Assembly (NCBI RefSeq): GCF_002075885.1 | Contig: NZ_MDET01000058.1 | Span: forward strand, 1 to 64,000 | Length of the DNA stretch: 64,000 bases | DNA from: Manganibacter manganicus | GTDB taxonomy: Bacteria > Pseudomonadota > Alphaproteobacteria > Rhizobiales > Rhizobiaceae | Direction of reading: 5' to 3' | Part shown: positions 7,184-16,251 of the stretch, piece after piece | Layout: the number at the start of each line of letters is the position of its first letter | Numbering within the stretch: the stretch's first letter is position 1 | Notes under the pieces: model-generated | The model's database searches: none | What the model was told of the DNA's origin: nothing | Seen by the model: only the letters and a program-made list of their open reading frames with translations | Position numbers and translations under genes: made by a program

Positions 7184-7555
7184 ATGTCACACCAGAAAGT
7201 GCCGATTGCCAATCGCCGTTTCGCGCGCTCCATGCGTCGTGAAGCCACAGAGGCAGAAAACAGGCTTTGGCACGAGTTACGAGGCCGGCGTCTCGACCGG
7301 ATAAAATTCCGCCGACAGGTTCCAATTGGAAACTATATCGCGGATTTTGCCTGCTTGAATTCCCGATTGATTGTCGAGATCGACGGCAGCCAGCATGCAG
7401 ATTCGCAAGGTGACCAAAAACGGGATGCCGAATTGAAGCGGCGAGGTTTTCGCGTCCTGCGTTTCTGGAATGACGACGTTTTGCGCGATCTCGATTCAGT
7501 CTGCGATACCATTATTGCGTACGCACGCGACAATTCTCTAGAGCCATGGCGCTGA
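7184..7555 (+). CDS. DUF559 (Vsr-like PD-(D/E)XK fold) protein
   Basis: A 123-residue single-domain protein. Its N-terminus FARSMRREATEAENRLWHEL and core YIADFACLNSRLIVEIDGSQH match DUF559. The Asp and the Glu-x-Asp are spaced as in PD-(D/E)XK nucleases such as Vsr, and GFRVLRFWNDDVL follows as in the family. DUF559 proteins are widespread in rhizobia and uncharacterised; DNA cleavage or repair is inferred from the fold only. It sits between the DsbA-like gene and the converging mfd, whose stop is 17 bases away. Confidence 0.85.
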   Translation: MSHQKVPIANRRFARSMRREATEAENRLWHELRGRRLDRIKFRRQVPIGNYIADFACLNSRLIVEIDGSQHADSQGDQKRDAELKRRGFRVLRFWNDDVLRDLDSVCDTIIAYARDNSLEPWR

Positions 7556-7572
7556 GACCGGTCCACCGCGTT

Positions 7573-10500
7573 TTAGCCCGCCAGTTTCGCCAGTTGCGTC
7601 ATCACCACGGCGGAACCGGCGAGGCGCTTTTCGGCATTCGGCCAGTCACGGATGAAGACGACGCTCTGGTCCGGCCTGATCTTGGCCAGCGATCCCTGTT
7701 CGGAGATGAATTGCACCAGCCCGGCGGGATTTGAAAATTCCTTGTTGCGGAACTGGATCACCACGCCCTTCGGGCCGGCATCCAGCTTTTCCACATTGGC
7801 CTTGCGGCACAGCGCCTTGATGAAGACGATCTTCAAAAGGTGCTTCACCTCGTCCGGCAATGGCCCGAAGCGGTCGATCATCTCGGCCCCGAAGCCGTCG
7901 ATCTCTTCCGGCGTTTCCAGATCGCCGAGCCGGCGATAGAGTGCCAGTCGCAATTGCAGGTCGGGCACGTAGCTTTCCGGGATCATCACCGCCGTGCCGA
8001 CGGCGATCTGCGGCGACCAGCCGGTGTCAGTCACCTCACCCGAATCCTTCACTTCGGCGACCGCCTCCTCCAGCATCTGCTGGTAAAGCTCGAAGCCGAC
8101 TTCCTTGATATGGCCGGATTGCGCGTCGCCGAGCAGGTTGCCAGCGCCGCGAATGTCGAGATCGTGGCTGGCAAGCTGGAAGCCCGCACCCAGCGTGTCC
8201 AGAGATTGCAGCACCTTCAGCCGCCGGTCCGCGGTGTCGGTGAGTTTCTTCTTGGCCGGCAGCGTGAACAGCGCATAGGCGCGCACCTTGGAGCGCCCCA
8301 CCCGGCCGCGCAACTGGTAGAGCTGCGCCAGGCCGAACATGTCGGCACGATGCACGATCATGGTGTTCGCGGTCGGAATATCGAGGCCGGACTCCACGAT
8401 AGTAGTGGACAGAAGCACGTCGTACTGGCCGTCATAAAAGGCGTTCATGATGTCGTCGAGTTGGCCGGGCGGCATCTGCCCATGCGCCACGGCGACTTTG
8501 AGTTCCGGCACTTCCGCCTTCAGGAAATCGTGGATCTCGGCCAGATCGCTGATGCGCGGTACGACATAGAAGGAATGACCGCCGCGATAACGCTCACGCA
8601 GCAGCGTCTCGCGGATGACCAGCGGATCGAAGGGCGACACGAAGGTGCGCACCGCCATGCGGTCCACCGGCGGCGTGGCGATCAGCGACAGTTCGCGCAC
8701 GCCCGTCAGCGCCAGTTGCAGCGTGCGCGGAATGGGCGTCGCCGAAAGCGTCAGCACATGCACGTCGGTTTTCAGTTCCTTCAGCCGCTCCTTGTGCTTA
8801 ACGCCAAAATGCTGCTCCTCGTCGATGATAAGCAGGCCCAGCCGCTTGAACGAAATGGCGCTGCCTAAAAGCGCATGGGTGCCGACGACGATGTCGATCG
8901 TGCCTTCGGCAACGCCCTTCTTGGTCTCGGCCAGTTCCTTGGAGCCGACCAGCCGCGATGCCTGCGCGACCTTGACCGGCAGGCCGGAAAATCGCTGCGA
9001 GAAGGTCTTGTAATGCTGGCGCGACAACAGCGTGGTCGGCACCACCACCGCCACCTGAAAACCTTCCATGGCGGCAATGAAGGCGGCACGCAGCGCAACT
9101 TCGGTTTTTCCGAAGCCGACATCGCCGCAGACCAGCCTGTCCATCGGCCGGCCGGCGGACAGGTCTTCCGAAACGGCGTCGATCGCCGTCTGCTGGTCGT
9201 CGGTTTCCTCGTAAGGGAAGCGCGCGGCAAACTCGCCATAAAGCCCCTCTGTGGGGATCATGGTGGGGGCAGCGCGCATCTGCCGCTCGGCGGCGATGCG
9301 GATCAGGTCGCCCGCCATGTCGAGCAGGCGCTTCTTCAGTTTCGCCTTGCGTGATTGCCAGGCGCCGCCGCCGAGCTTGTCGAGCGTGGCTTCCGCCGAA
9401 TCCGAGCCATAGCGCGACAGAAGCTCGATGTTTTCCACCGGCAGGAACAGCCGGTCGTCGCCGGCATAGTGGATCTCGACGCAATCATGTGGCGCGCCGG
9501 CCGCTTGAATCGTTTTCAGGCCGATGAACCGGCCGATGCCATGGTCGGCATGGACAACGATGTCACCGGCCGAAAGCGAAGCGGCCTCGGCGATGAAATC
9601 GGCGGCGCGGCGCTTCTTCTTCGAGCGGCGAATCAGGCGGTCACCCAAAATGTCCTGCTCGGCGATGACAACCAGTTGATCGGTCTCGAAACCGGTTTCC
9701 AGCGGCAGCACGGCAAGTCCGGCCTCGCCCGGCTCCAGCTTTGCGACCTCGGCCAGCGTGCCGACCGGTTTCATGTTACCAAGATGGTGCTCGGCCAGAA
9801 TCTGGCCCAGCCGGTCGAGCGAGCCTTCGGTCCAACCGGCAACGATGACGCGGCGCTTCTTGGCGCGTTCTTCGGCGATATGCTTGACCGCCACGCTGAA
9901 GATATTGGTGTTGGGGTCGGCGCGCTCCTCGGCAAAGCTGCGGCCGCTGCGCGAGCCAGCATGGAAGACCTTGCGCGCGCCGGCGTCTGGCTGGTCGAAG
10001 GGCGTGAACTCCACCGCGTCACGGCCGGCAATCGCGGCTTTCAGATTATCCGGCGACAAATAAAGCAGGTCGGGCGCGACCGGCTTATAGGGCACGGCGT
10101 CCTTGAGCGCGCTTTCACCCTGCTTGCGGCGCGCCTCGTAATGATCGAGAATCAGCGTGTGGCGTTCAGCCAGCGCCTCATGCGCCAGATGGTCGAACAC
10201 GACCGGGGCATCGCCCAGATAGTCGAACACCGTTTCCAGCCGCTCGTAGAAGAAAGGCAGCCAATGCTCCATGCCGGCAAAGCGGCGGCCTTCGCTAACC
10301 GCCGCATAAAGAGCGTCGTCGCGAGAGGGCGCGCCGAACGCGTCGATATAGGAACGGCGGAAGCGGCTGATCGTGTCCGGCGTCAGCGCCACTTCGCTCA
10401 TCGCCTGCAAGGTCATCGCGCTGCGCTGGCCGATAGTGCGCTGGCTGGCAACATCGAAGGCACGCAGCGATTCCAGCGTATCGCCGAAGAAATCGAGCCT

Positions 10501-11061
10501 GAGCGCCTCGCTCCAGCCCGGCGCATAAAGGTCGAGTATACCGCCGCGCACGGCGAACTCGCCAATCTCGCGCACTGTCGGCACGCGCTCGAAGCCGGAG
10601 GTTTCCAGCCGCGAAATCAGCGCCTTCATGTCGATCTGGTTGCCGGGCCTTGCCTGAAAACCCTGCGCCGCCATCAGTTCGGCCGGCGGCACGCGCTGGA
10701 GAAGCGCATTGGCGGTGGTCAGCACGACGGCGCGGTGCGGCGTGGTGCTCAGCGCGATCATCGCCGAGAGCGCATCGAGACGACGAGCCGCGGCGTCCGA
10801 GCCGGGCGACACGCGGTCGTAGGGCAGACAGTCCCAGGCGGGAAGCTCAAGCACCGGCAAGGCCGGATCGACGAAGGCCAGTGCCTCGACAATCGCCGGC
10901 AGGCGCTGGCCGTCGCGGGCGACGAACAGGAGCGGGCCGTCGGGTGCAATCTCGCGCGCGGTCTGGGCAATCGCAAAGGCCTCATAGCCGTCGGCGACGC
11001 CATCGACCAGCGATTCGGCCTTGCGCCCTTTTGGAAGGCCGATTTTGGGAACGAGATTCAT
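7573..11061 (-). CDS. mfd: Transcription-repair coupling factor Mfd
   Basis: A 1162-residue protein of normal family length. It removes RNA polymerase stalled at DNA lesions and recruits UvrA. The order is an N-terminal UvrB-like module (GYEAFAIAQ start), the RNA-polymerase-interacting domain (VHADHGIGRFIGL), then a RecG-like translocase with Walker A GDVGFGKTEVAL and the DEEQ box LLIIDEEQHFGVKHKE. The helicase C-terminal motifs and the TRCF C-terminal domain follow. Downstream of sdhE by 10 bases, it is probably in the same transcript, and it lies in the conserved mfd-sdhE-recG neighbourhood. Confidence 0.98.
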   Translation of the reverse strand: MNLVPKIGLPKGRKAESLVDGVADGYEAFAIAQTAREIAPDGPLLFVARDGQRLPAIVEALAFVDPALPVLELPAWDCLPYDRVSPGSDAAARRLDALSAMIALSTTPHRAVVLTTANALLQRVPPAELMAAQGFQARPGNQIDMKALISRLETSGFERVPTVREIGEFAVRGGILDLYAPGWSEALRLDFFGDTLESLRAFDVASQRTIGQRSAMTLQAMSEVALTPDTISRFRRSYIDAFGAPSRDDALYAAVSEGRRFAGMEHWLPFFYERLETVFDYLGDAPVVFDHLAHEALAERHTLILDHYEARRKQGESALKDAVPYKPVAPDLLYLSPDNLKAAIAGRDAVEFTPFDQPDAGARKVFHAGSRSGRSFAEERADPNTNIFSVAVKHIAEERAKKRRVIVAGWTEGSLDRLGQILAEHHLGNMKPVGTLAEVAKLEPGEAGLAVLPLETGFETDQLVVIAEQDILGDRLIRRSKKKRRAADFIAEAASLSAGDIVVHADHGIGRFIGLKTIQAAGAPHDCVEIHYAGDDRLFLPVENIELLSRYGSDSAEATLDKLGGGAWQSRKAKLKKRLLDMAGDLIRIAAERQMRAAPTMIPTEGLYGEFAARFPYEETDDQQTAIDAVSEDLSAGRPMDRLVCGDVGFGKTEVALRAAFIAAMEGFQVAVVVPTTLLSRQHYKTFSQRFSGLPVKVAQASRLVGSKELAETKKGVAEGTIDIVVGTHALLGSAISFKRLGLLIIDEEQHFGVKHKERLKELKTDVHVLTLSATPIPRTLQLALTGVRELSLIATPPVDRMAVRTFVSPFDPLVIRETLLRERYRGGHSFYVVPRISDLAEIHDFLKAEVPELKVAVAHGQMPPGQLDDIMNAFYDGQYDVLLSTTIVESGLDIPTANTMIVHRADMFGLAQLYQLRGRVGRSKVRAYALFTLPAKKKLTDTADRRLKVLQSLDTLGAGFQLASHDLDIRGAGNLLGDAQSGHIKEVGFELYQQMLEEAVAEVKDSGEVTDTGWSPQIAVGTAVMIPESYVPDLQLRLALYRRLGDLETPEEIDGFGAEMIDRFGPLPDEVKHLLKIVFIKALCRKANVEKLDAGPKGVVIQFRNKEFSNPAGLVQFISEQGSLAKIRPDQSVVFIRDWPNAEKRLAGSAVVMTQLAKLAG

Positions 11062-11071
11062 GCAAATACGG

Positions 11072-11359
11072 TCAGAATGTCATTGTCCGGCGCGAAGCGA
11101 GGATTTTTCGCAGGACAGGCGAGTCCAGATTTTCGGGAACCGGCCGCTCGCCGGTAATCAGTGGCAGGAATTCGGTATCGGGAATGTCGAGGAGCCTTTC
11201 ATATTGGTCGATCTCCTCTTGGGTCAAGTTGTCGATCTCGGCATCGGCGAACCGGCCCAGCACCAGATCCATCTCGCGCATGCCGCGATGCCACGAACGG
11301 AACAGCAGCTTCCTGCGATGGGCATCCAGGCCCTCGCTTGTTCTTGTCGTTCCGGTCAT
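11072..11359 (-). CDS. sdhE: FAD assembly factor SdhE
   Basis: A 95-residue helical protein of the SdhE/YgfY/Sdh5 family that promotes covalent flavinylation of succinate dehydrogenase SdhA. The diagnostic RGxxE motif is RGMRE at residues 25-29, within LLFRSWHRGMREMDLVLG. The helix around QEEIDQYERLLDIPDTE is also typical. It is divergent from recG (91 bp between starts), and mfd follows by 10 bases on the same strand. Confidence 0.95.
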   Translation of the reverse strand: MTGTTRTSEGLDAHRRKLLFRSWHRGMREMDLVLGRFADAEIDNLTQEEIDQYERLLDIPDTEFLPLITGERPVPENLDSPVLRKILASRRTMTF

Positions 11360-11450
11360 GTTGGCGCCTTTCCTCGACGTCCGCGCATATAGCGTGGATA
11401 GAGGGCGGTGTCAGCCTTGTGCGAAAAACGAGTTCTTCTAACATCGTGCG

Positions 11451-13559
11451 ATGCGTCCCTCCCTGCTCGATCCGCTGTTTGCCCCGATCACAGCCCTTGC
11501 CGGTGTCGGCGCAAAAGTCGCGGCGCTGATTGCACGGGTGTTGCCGCTGGACCTTGGCGAGCGCGAGGCCCGCGCCGCCGACCTCATCTTCGTGCTGCCC
11601 AATTCGGTGATCGACCGGCGCAACCGGCCAGGCATCGCCAACGCGATTGACGGATCGATCGTCACGCTCGACCTCACCATAGACCGCCACCAGCCGCCGC
11701 CACGCGGCAACCGCTCGGTGCCCTACCGCATCCACGCGCATGACGATACCGACGACATCGTGCTGACCTTCTTCCATGCCCACGCCGCCTGGCTCGAAAA
11801 GCAGTTGCCGGAAGGCGAACAGGTCGTCGTTTCGGGCCGCATCGAATGGTTCAACGGACGCCCGACCATGGTGCATCCCGATCATATCGCATTGGCAGGC
11901 GAGGCCGAAAACCTGCCGCTGGTCGAGCCGGTCTATCCGCTGACAGCAGGGCTGTCACCGAAAGTGCTGCGCCGTGCCATCGGCCAGGCTCTTGGCCGCG
12001 TGCCGGCGCTGCCGGAATGGCAGGACGGTGCCTTCATGCGCGGCCGCAGCTTTGCCGCCTTCAACGCCGCGCTCCAGCGCGTCCACAATCCTGAAAGTCC
12101 GCTCGATGCCGATCCGGACAGCGCTGCATGGCGCAGACTGGCCTATGACGAATTTCTGGCCGGACAGGTTTCGCTGGCGCTGGTGCGCGCCAAGGTGCGG
12201 CGGCTTTCGGGCCGACCGCTTGCTGGCGACGGCCGCATCATCGAAAAACTGCTCGCAGCCCTGCCCTATAGGCTAACCGGCTCGCAGGAGACGGCGCTGG
12301 CCGAAATTCTTTCTGACCTCGCCGAGCCGGAACGCATGCTGCGGCTTTTGCAGGGCGATGTCGGCTCCGGCAAGACGGTGGTGGCGCTGCTGGCCATGGC
12401 GCGCGCGGTCGAGGCCGGCGGACAGGCCGCATTGATGGCGCCGACCGAAATCCTCGCCCGCCAGCATTTTTCAACCATCGCCCCGCTGGCCGAACGGGCA
12501 GGCCTGCGCGTGGCGGTGCTGACCGGCCGTGAAAAGGGGCGTGAGCGCGCTCAGGTGCTGGAGGGACTGGCCGATGGCTCCATTCATATCGTAATGGGCA
12601 CGCATGCGCTGTTCCAGGAAAGCGTTGCGTTCCGCAATCTCGTGCTGGCCATCGTCGACGAGCAGCACCGTTTCGGTGTCCATCAGCGGCTGGCCATGAC
12701 CGCCAAGGGCGATGCGCCCGACATGCTGGTGATGACGGCGACGCCGATCCCGCGCACGCTGGTGCTCACCGCCTTCGGCGACATGGACGTGTCAAAACTC
12801 ACCGAAAAGCCGGCGGGCCGACAGCCGATCCGCACCGTGACCTTGCCATTGGAGCGGCTGGACGAACTGGTCGGGCGCATCCGCGACGCGGTGGCCGACG
12901 GCCAGAAAATCTACTGGATCTGCCCGCTGGTCGAGGAATCGGAAGAAATCAAGCTGATGGCGGCGGAGGACCGCTTCGCCTCGCTCAAGCCGGTTTTCGA
13001 CGACCGCATCGGCCTTGTCCATGGCCGCATGAAGGGCGCGGAGAAGGACGAGGCCGTGCGCGCCTTCAAGGAGGGCGAGACGCGCGTGCTGGTTGCCACC
13101 ACGGTCATCGAGGTCGGCGTCGATGTGCCGGACGCCACGATTATGGTGATCGAGCATGCCGAACGCTTCGGTCTCGCCCAGTTGCACCAGTTGCGCGGCC
13201 GCGTCGGGCGCGGGACAAAGCCGTCATCCTGCGTTCTGCTTTACAAGGACCCGCTAGGCGAAACGGCCAAGCGCCGGCTTTCGGTGATGCGCGAGACGGA
13301 GGACGGCTTCGTCATCGCCGAGGAAGACTTGAAGCTACGCGGCGAAGGCGAATTGCTCGGCACCCGCCAGTCCGGCTCGCCGGGTTTCCAGGTGGCGCGT
13401 ATCGAGGTGCATGCCGACATGCTGGAAGCGGCGCGCGACGACGCGCGCCTGATCCTGTCGCGCGATCCGGACCTGCAATCCGATCGCGGCGAAGCGGTGC
13501 GCCTGCTGCTTTATCTGTTCGGCCGCGACGATGCGGTGCGGCTCTTGCGGGCGGGATAG
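11451..13559 (+). CDS. recG: ATP-dependent DNA helicase RecG
   Basis: A 702-residue branch-migration helicase that remodels stalled forks and Holliday junctions. The N-terminal wedge/OB domain is followed by Walker A GDVGSGKTVVALL (near residue 303) and the DEQH box IVDEQHRFGVHQR, then motifs TATPIPRTL and the C-terminal QLRGRVGRG. The ATG at 11451 gives the standard N-terminus (MRPSLLDPLFAPI). Its last 49 bases overlap the 3' end of the convergent DUF502 gene. Confidence 0.98.
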   Translation: MRPSLLDPLFAPITALAGVGAKVAALIARVLPLDLGEREARAADLIFVLPNSVIDRRNRPGIANAIDGSIVTLDLTIDRHQPPPRGNRSVPYRIHAHDDTDDIVLTFFHAHAAWLEKQLPEGEQVVVSGRIEWFNGRPTMVHPDHIALAGEAENLPLVEPVYPLTAGLSPKVLRRAIGQALGRVPALPEWQDGAFMRGRSFAAFNAALQRVHNPESPLDADPDSAAWRRLAYDEFLAGQVSLALVRAKVRRLSGRPLAGDGRIIEKLLAALPYRLTGSQETALAEILSDLAEPERMLRLLQGDVGSGKTVVALLAMARAVEAGGQAALMAPTEILARQHFSTIAPLAERAGLRVAVLTGREKGRERAQVLEGLADGSIHIVMGTHALFQESVAFRNLVLAIVDEQHRFGVHQRLAMTAKGDAPDMLVMTATPIPRTLVLTAFGDMDVSKLTEKPAGRQPIRTVTLPLERLDELVGRIRDAVADGQKIYWICPLVEESEEIKLMAAEDRFASLKPVFDDRIGLVHGRMKGAEKDEAVRAFKEGETRVLVATTVIEVGVDVPDATIMVIEHAERFGLAQLHQLRGRVGRGTKPSSCVLLYKDPLGETAKRRLSVMRETEDGFVIAEEDLKLRGEGELLGTRQSGSPGFQVARIEVHADMLEAARDDARLILSRDPDLQSDRGEAVRLLLYLFGRDDAVRLLRAG

Positions 13560-14269
13560 GTGCGCCGGTCGATCATTGCGGGATTGTTGAGCGTCACCTC
13601 GACCGGCTTGCCATCCAATTTAGCGTTCGTCTTGACCGGCGGCGCCACCAGCCCGGCGGACACGATCAGCCGCGCGCCCTCCTCGATGGTCATGTCGAGC
13701 ATGACGATCTCGGACTTGCGCACATACATCAAAAAGCCGGTGGTCGGATTCGGCGTACAGGGCATGAACACGCCCACCAGCGGATCGCCCTCCCTGTCGA
13801 GCTTGCGGTTGATCTCGGTTTCCTTCTCACCGGCGACGAAGACCAGCGACCAGACATCCTTGCGCGGATATTCGACCAAGCCGACCAGACTGAACATGTC
13901 GCCCTTGTTGGACAGCACGGTTTCGAAAATCTGCTTGAGCGAACGGTAGATGGTGCGCACCAGCGGCATGCGGCCAAGCAGGCGCTCGCCGAAGCCGATG
14001 ACGGCGCGGCCGGCGATGTTGGCGGTGAGGAAGCCGATCAGCGTAATCAGCACTAACGCCACGATCAGGCCAAAGCCGGGTATGCGGAAATTCAGATAGG
14101 TATCGGGGCTGTAGCGCGCGGGAATATAGGGTTTCACCCAGGAATCGACCCAGCCGATGAACGACCAGGCGATATAGGCGGTGATCACCAGCGGCGCGCA
14201 GACGATGAATCCGGTCAGAAAATAGTTCCTGAGCCGCGTCATGCCGGACGGCTTCAATGAATCAGACAT
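13511..14269 (-). CDS. DUF502 family membrane protein
   Basis: A 252-residue protein with two predicted membrane helices near residues 15-35 (FLTGFIVCAPLVITAYIAW) and 63-87 (GLIVALVLITLIGFLTANI). The conserved DUF502 segment VRTIYRSLKQIFET and the stretch GVFMPCTPNPTTGFL follow. DUF502 proteins are common in alphaproteobacteria and plants, and their function is not established. The 3' end overlaps recG by 49 bases in a tail-to-tail arrangement, so the two transcripts are antisense to each other there. The C-terminal 40 residues are basic and low in conservation. Confidence 0.92.
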   Translation of the reverse strand: MSDSLKPSGMTRLRNYFLTGFIVCAPLVITAYIAWSFIGWVDSWVKPYIPARYSPDTYLNFRIPGFGLIVALVLITLIGFLTANIAGRAVIGFGERLLGRMPLVRTIYRSLKQIFETVLSNKGDMFSLVGLVEYPRKDVWSLVFVAGEKETEINRKLDREGDPLVGVFMPCTPNPTTGFLMYVRKSEIVMLDMTIEEGARLIVSAGLVAPPVKTNAKLDGKPVEVTLNNPAMIDRRTYPARKSRTASSRPNR

Positions 14270-14350
14270 AGCACCCCGCCGCGTCGTTGCGATGCAACAT
14301 TAGGCGAGACGGACGCGGTTTGGAACCTGTCAAGTTTCACGCCAGCAGAA

Positions 14351-14378
14351 AGGCGGCACACCGCCCGGCATGCCGCCT
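14351..14378 (-). terminator. Probable terminator of the ABC importer operon
   Basis: On the minus strand, AGGCGGCA, a 12-base loop and TGCCGCCT are followed by TTCTGC, 24 bases after the stop of the binding-protein gene. The stem is perfect but the U-run is short, so termination efficiency is uncertain. Confidence 0.5.
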
Positions 14379-14401
14379 CGCTGCAACTCGCCAGATCGGC
14401 C

Positions 14402-15418
14402 TCAGTCGAGCGTGACCGGCTTGGCCTTCTCCACATATGCGTTGGTATAGGTCTTGGTGATGTCGACATGGGCATTGGCGACATCGGGCGAACCGCCCTC
14501 GAACACGTCAAGCACCGCCTGTGCGCCCTTCGCATCCATCAGGCCGGTCTTGGAATACATCGGCAGCGTGTTCTTCAGCGCCGCCAGATAGGCCTCCTTG
14601 TCGGGGCCGACCAGATTGGCCGGCATCTTGGCCATGATGTCCTCGGCACTATGCGAATGGATCCAGTTCAGCGTGGAAACCATGGCATTGGTCAGCGCCT
14701 GGGTTTCCTCCGGATGCTCCGCCATCCATTCCGGCCGCGTGTAGAAGGCGCCGCCGGGATAGTCGCCGCCGAACACGGCTTCGGTGTCCTTCTGCGTGCG
14801 CGTATCCACCAATATGCCGAGATCCTTATATTTGGTCTGCAACACGGTAACGGCCGGATCGAGCATGACAGCCGCGTCGATCTGGCCCTGCTCCATCGCC
14901 GCGATCGACGTCGCGCCGAGGCCGACACCGATGACGGCGGCGGCGGTCGGCGCAAGGCCGGCCTTCTTCAACTGGTATTTCAGGAAAAAGTCAGTCGAGG
15001 AGCCCGGTGCGCTGACACCGACCTTCTTGCCGTCAAGGTCCTTGGTGGTCTTGATCTTGCCGGTCTGGCCAGGTGCGACGACGAGCACAAGACCCGGAAA
15101 CTGGTCATAAACGACGAAAGCCTGCAATTGCTGCTTCTTGGCGGCCAGGGCGACGGTGTGGTCGAAATAACCCGACACGACATCGGCGCTGCCGCCCAGC
15201 ACCGCCGTCAGCGACTGAGAACCGCCCTTGAAATCGACCAGATCGACATCGACACCGGCCTTTTCATAGGCTCCCAACTGCTTGGCGAGCACCGTCGGCA
15301 GATAGCACAGGCAGGCCGCTCCACCGACCGCCAGCGTTACCTTGGACTTGGCCTCGGCAACACCGCCGACGGCCAGCACGACGGCAAGAGCCGCCGCCAG
15401 TTTGGTCATCAATTTCAT
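14402..15418 (-). CDS. ABC transporter substrate-binding protein (NMT1/SsuA/TauA class)
   Basis: A 338-residue periplasmic binding protein. GGAGGAGG stands just before the ATG at 15418, which fixes the start, and the signal peptide ends after GVAEA. The fold-defining region LPTVLAKQLGAYEKAGVDVDL and the hinge GKKVGVSAPGSSTDFFLKYQL are those of NrtA/SsuA/TauA-type proteins. An unusual CLC sits at the mature N-terminus, close to the expected ligand cleft. The ligand cannot be predicted: nitrate, sulfonates, taurine, bicarbonate, aromatic acids and pyrimidine precursors are all transported by this class. It is the last gene of the ATPase-permease-binding protein operon. Confidence 0.9.
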   Translation of the reverse strand: MKLMTKLAAALAVVLAVGGVAEAKSKVTLAVGGAACLCYLPTVLAKQLGAYEKAGVDVDLVDFKGGSQSLTAVLGGSADVVSGYFDHTVALAAKKQQLQAFVVYDQFPGLVLVVAPGQTGKIKTTKDLDGKKVGVSAPGSSTDFFLKYQLKKAGLAPTAAAVIGVGLGATSIAAMEQGQIDAAVMLDPAVTVLQTKYKDLGILVDTRTQKDTEAVFGGDYPGGAFYTRPEWMAEHPEETQALTNAMVSTLNWIHSHSAEDIMAKMPANLVGPDKEAYLAALKNTLPMYSKTGLMDAKGAQAVLDVFEGGSPDVANAHVDITKTYTNAYVEKAKPVTLD

Positions 15419-15465
15419 CGTTTCCTCCTCCTTGTTTGATATCAAATAGCCTGATTGGTGCCCGT

Positions 15466-16251
15466 TCAGCTTTGCCGGCCCGCTTCCGGGCGCCAGACCA
15501 GAAGACGTCGCTCGACCAGCGTAACCAGCCAATCGATTACCAGCACGAAAGCCGCCAGAACGAACATGCCAGCAAAGACGCCACCGATGTCGAACACGCC
15601 TTCGGCCTGCTGGATCAGATAGCCGAGGCCGGCAGCCGCGCCGAGATATTCGCCGACCACCGCGCCCACGACGGCAAAGCCCACCGAGGTGTGCAGCGAA
15701 GAAAACATCCACGACAGCGCCGACGGCCAATAGACGTGACGCAGCAATTGCCGCTCGTTCATGCCGAGCATGCGGGCATTGGAGAGCACCGTGCGGTTCA
15801 CCTCGCGCACGCCCTGGTAAACGTTGAAGAAGACGATAAAGAACACCAGCGAGACACCGAGCGCCACCTTGGACCAGATGCCCAGCCCGAACCACAGCGT
15901 GAAGATCGGCGCCAACACGACCCGAGGCAGCGCGTTGGCGGCCTTCACATAAGGATCGAAGATCGCCGCAAGCATCGCCTTGCGGGCAAACCAGAAGCCA
16001 ATGACGATTGCGGCAGCCGAGCCGATGACGAAAGCCAGCATCGCCTCGAGCAGCGTGATCCACAAATGATACCAGATCGAACCGTCGAGGAACCAGCGCC
16101 AGATTTGCGTGACCACCGCTATCGGCGTCGAGAAAAAGAAGGAGATGGTGTTGGGGTCACCAATCACATGCGTGGTCGATGCCATCTGCCAGAAGGCTAT
16201 GATGACCAGGGCGACCGCGACCTGAAGCCCTATAAGACCGAACCGGTTCAT
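15466..16251 (-). CDS. ABC transporter permease (SsuC/TauC-like)
   Basis: A 261-residue inner-membrane permease with six predicted helices. The EAA-type loop that contacts the ATPase is visible as VNRTVLSNARMLGMNERQLL followed by a VYWPSALSWMF-like stretch near residues 155-190. The ATG overlaps the TGA of the ATPase gene (ATGA), which indicates translational coupling. It delivers the solute captured by the downstream binding protein. The substrate is unknown, and nothing in the permease narrows it. Confidence 0.92.
   Translation of the reverse strand: MNRFGLIGLQVAVALVIIAFWQMASTTHVIGDPNTISFFFSTPIAVVTQIWRWFLDGSIWYHLWITLLEAMLAFVIGSAAAIVIGFWFARKAMLAAIFDPYVKAANALPRVVLAPIFTLWFGLGIWSKVALGVSLVFFIVFFNVYQGVREVNRTVLSNARMLGMNERQLLRHVYWPSALSWMFSSLHTSVGFAVVGAVVGEYLGAAAGLGYLIQQAEGVFDIGGVFAGMFVLAAFVLVIDWLVTLVERRLLVWRPEAGRQS

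Noticed and set aside
9355..11157. Long plus-strand open frame (600 codons) opposite mfd
   Set aside because: It is a GC-rich shadow: mfd on the other strand has all family motifs, and this frame yields Arg/Gln/Gly-rich sequence without any domain.
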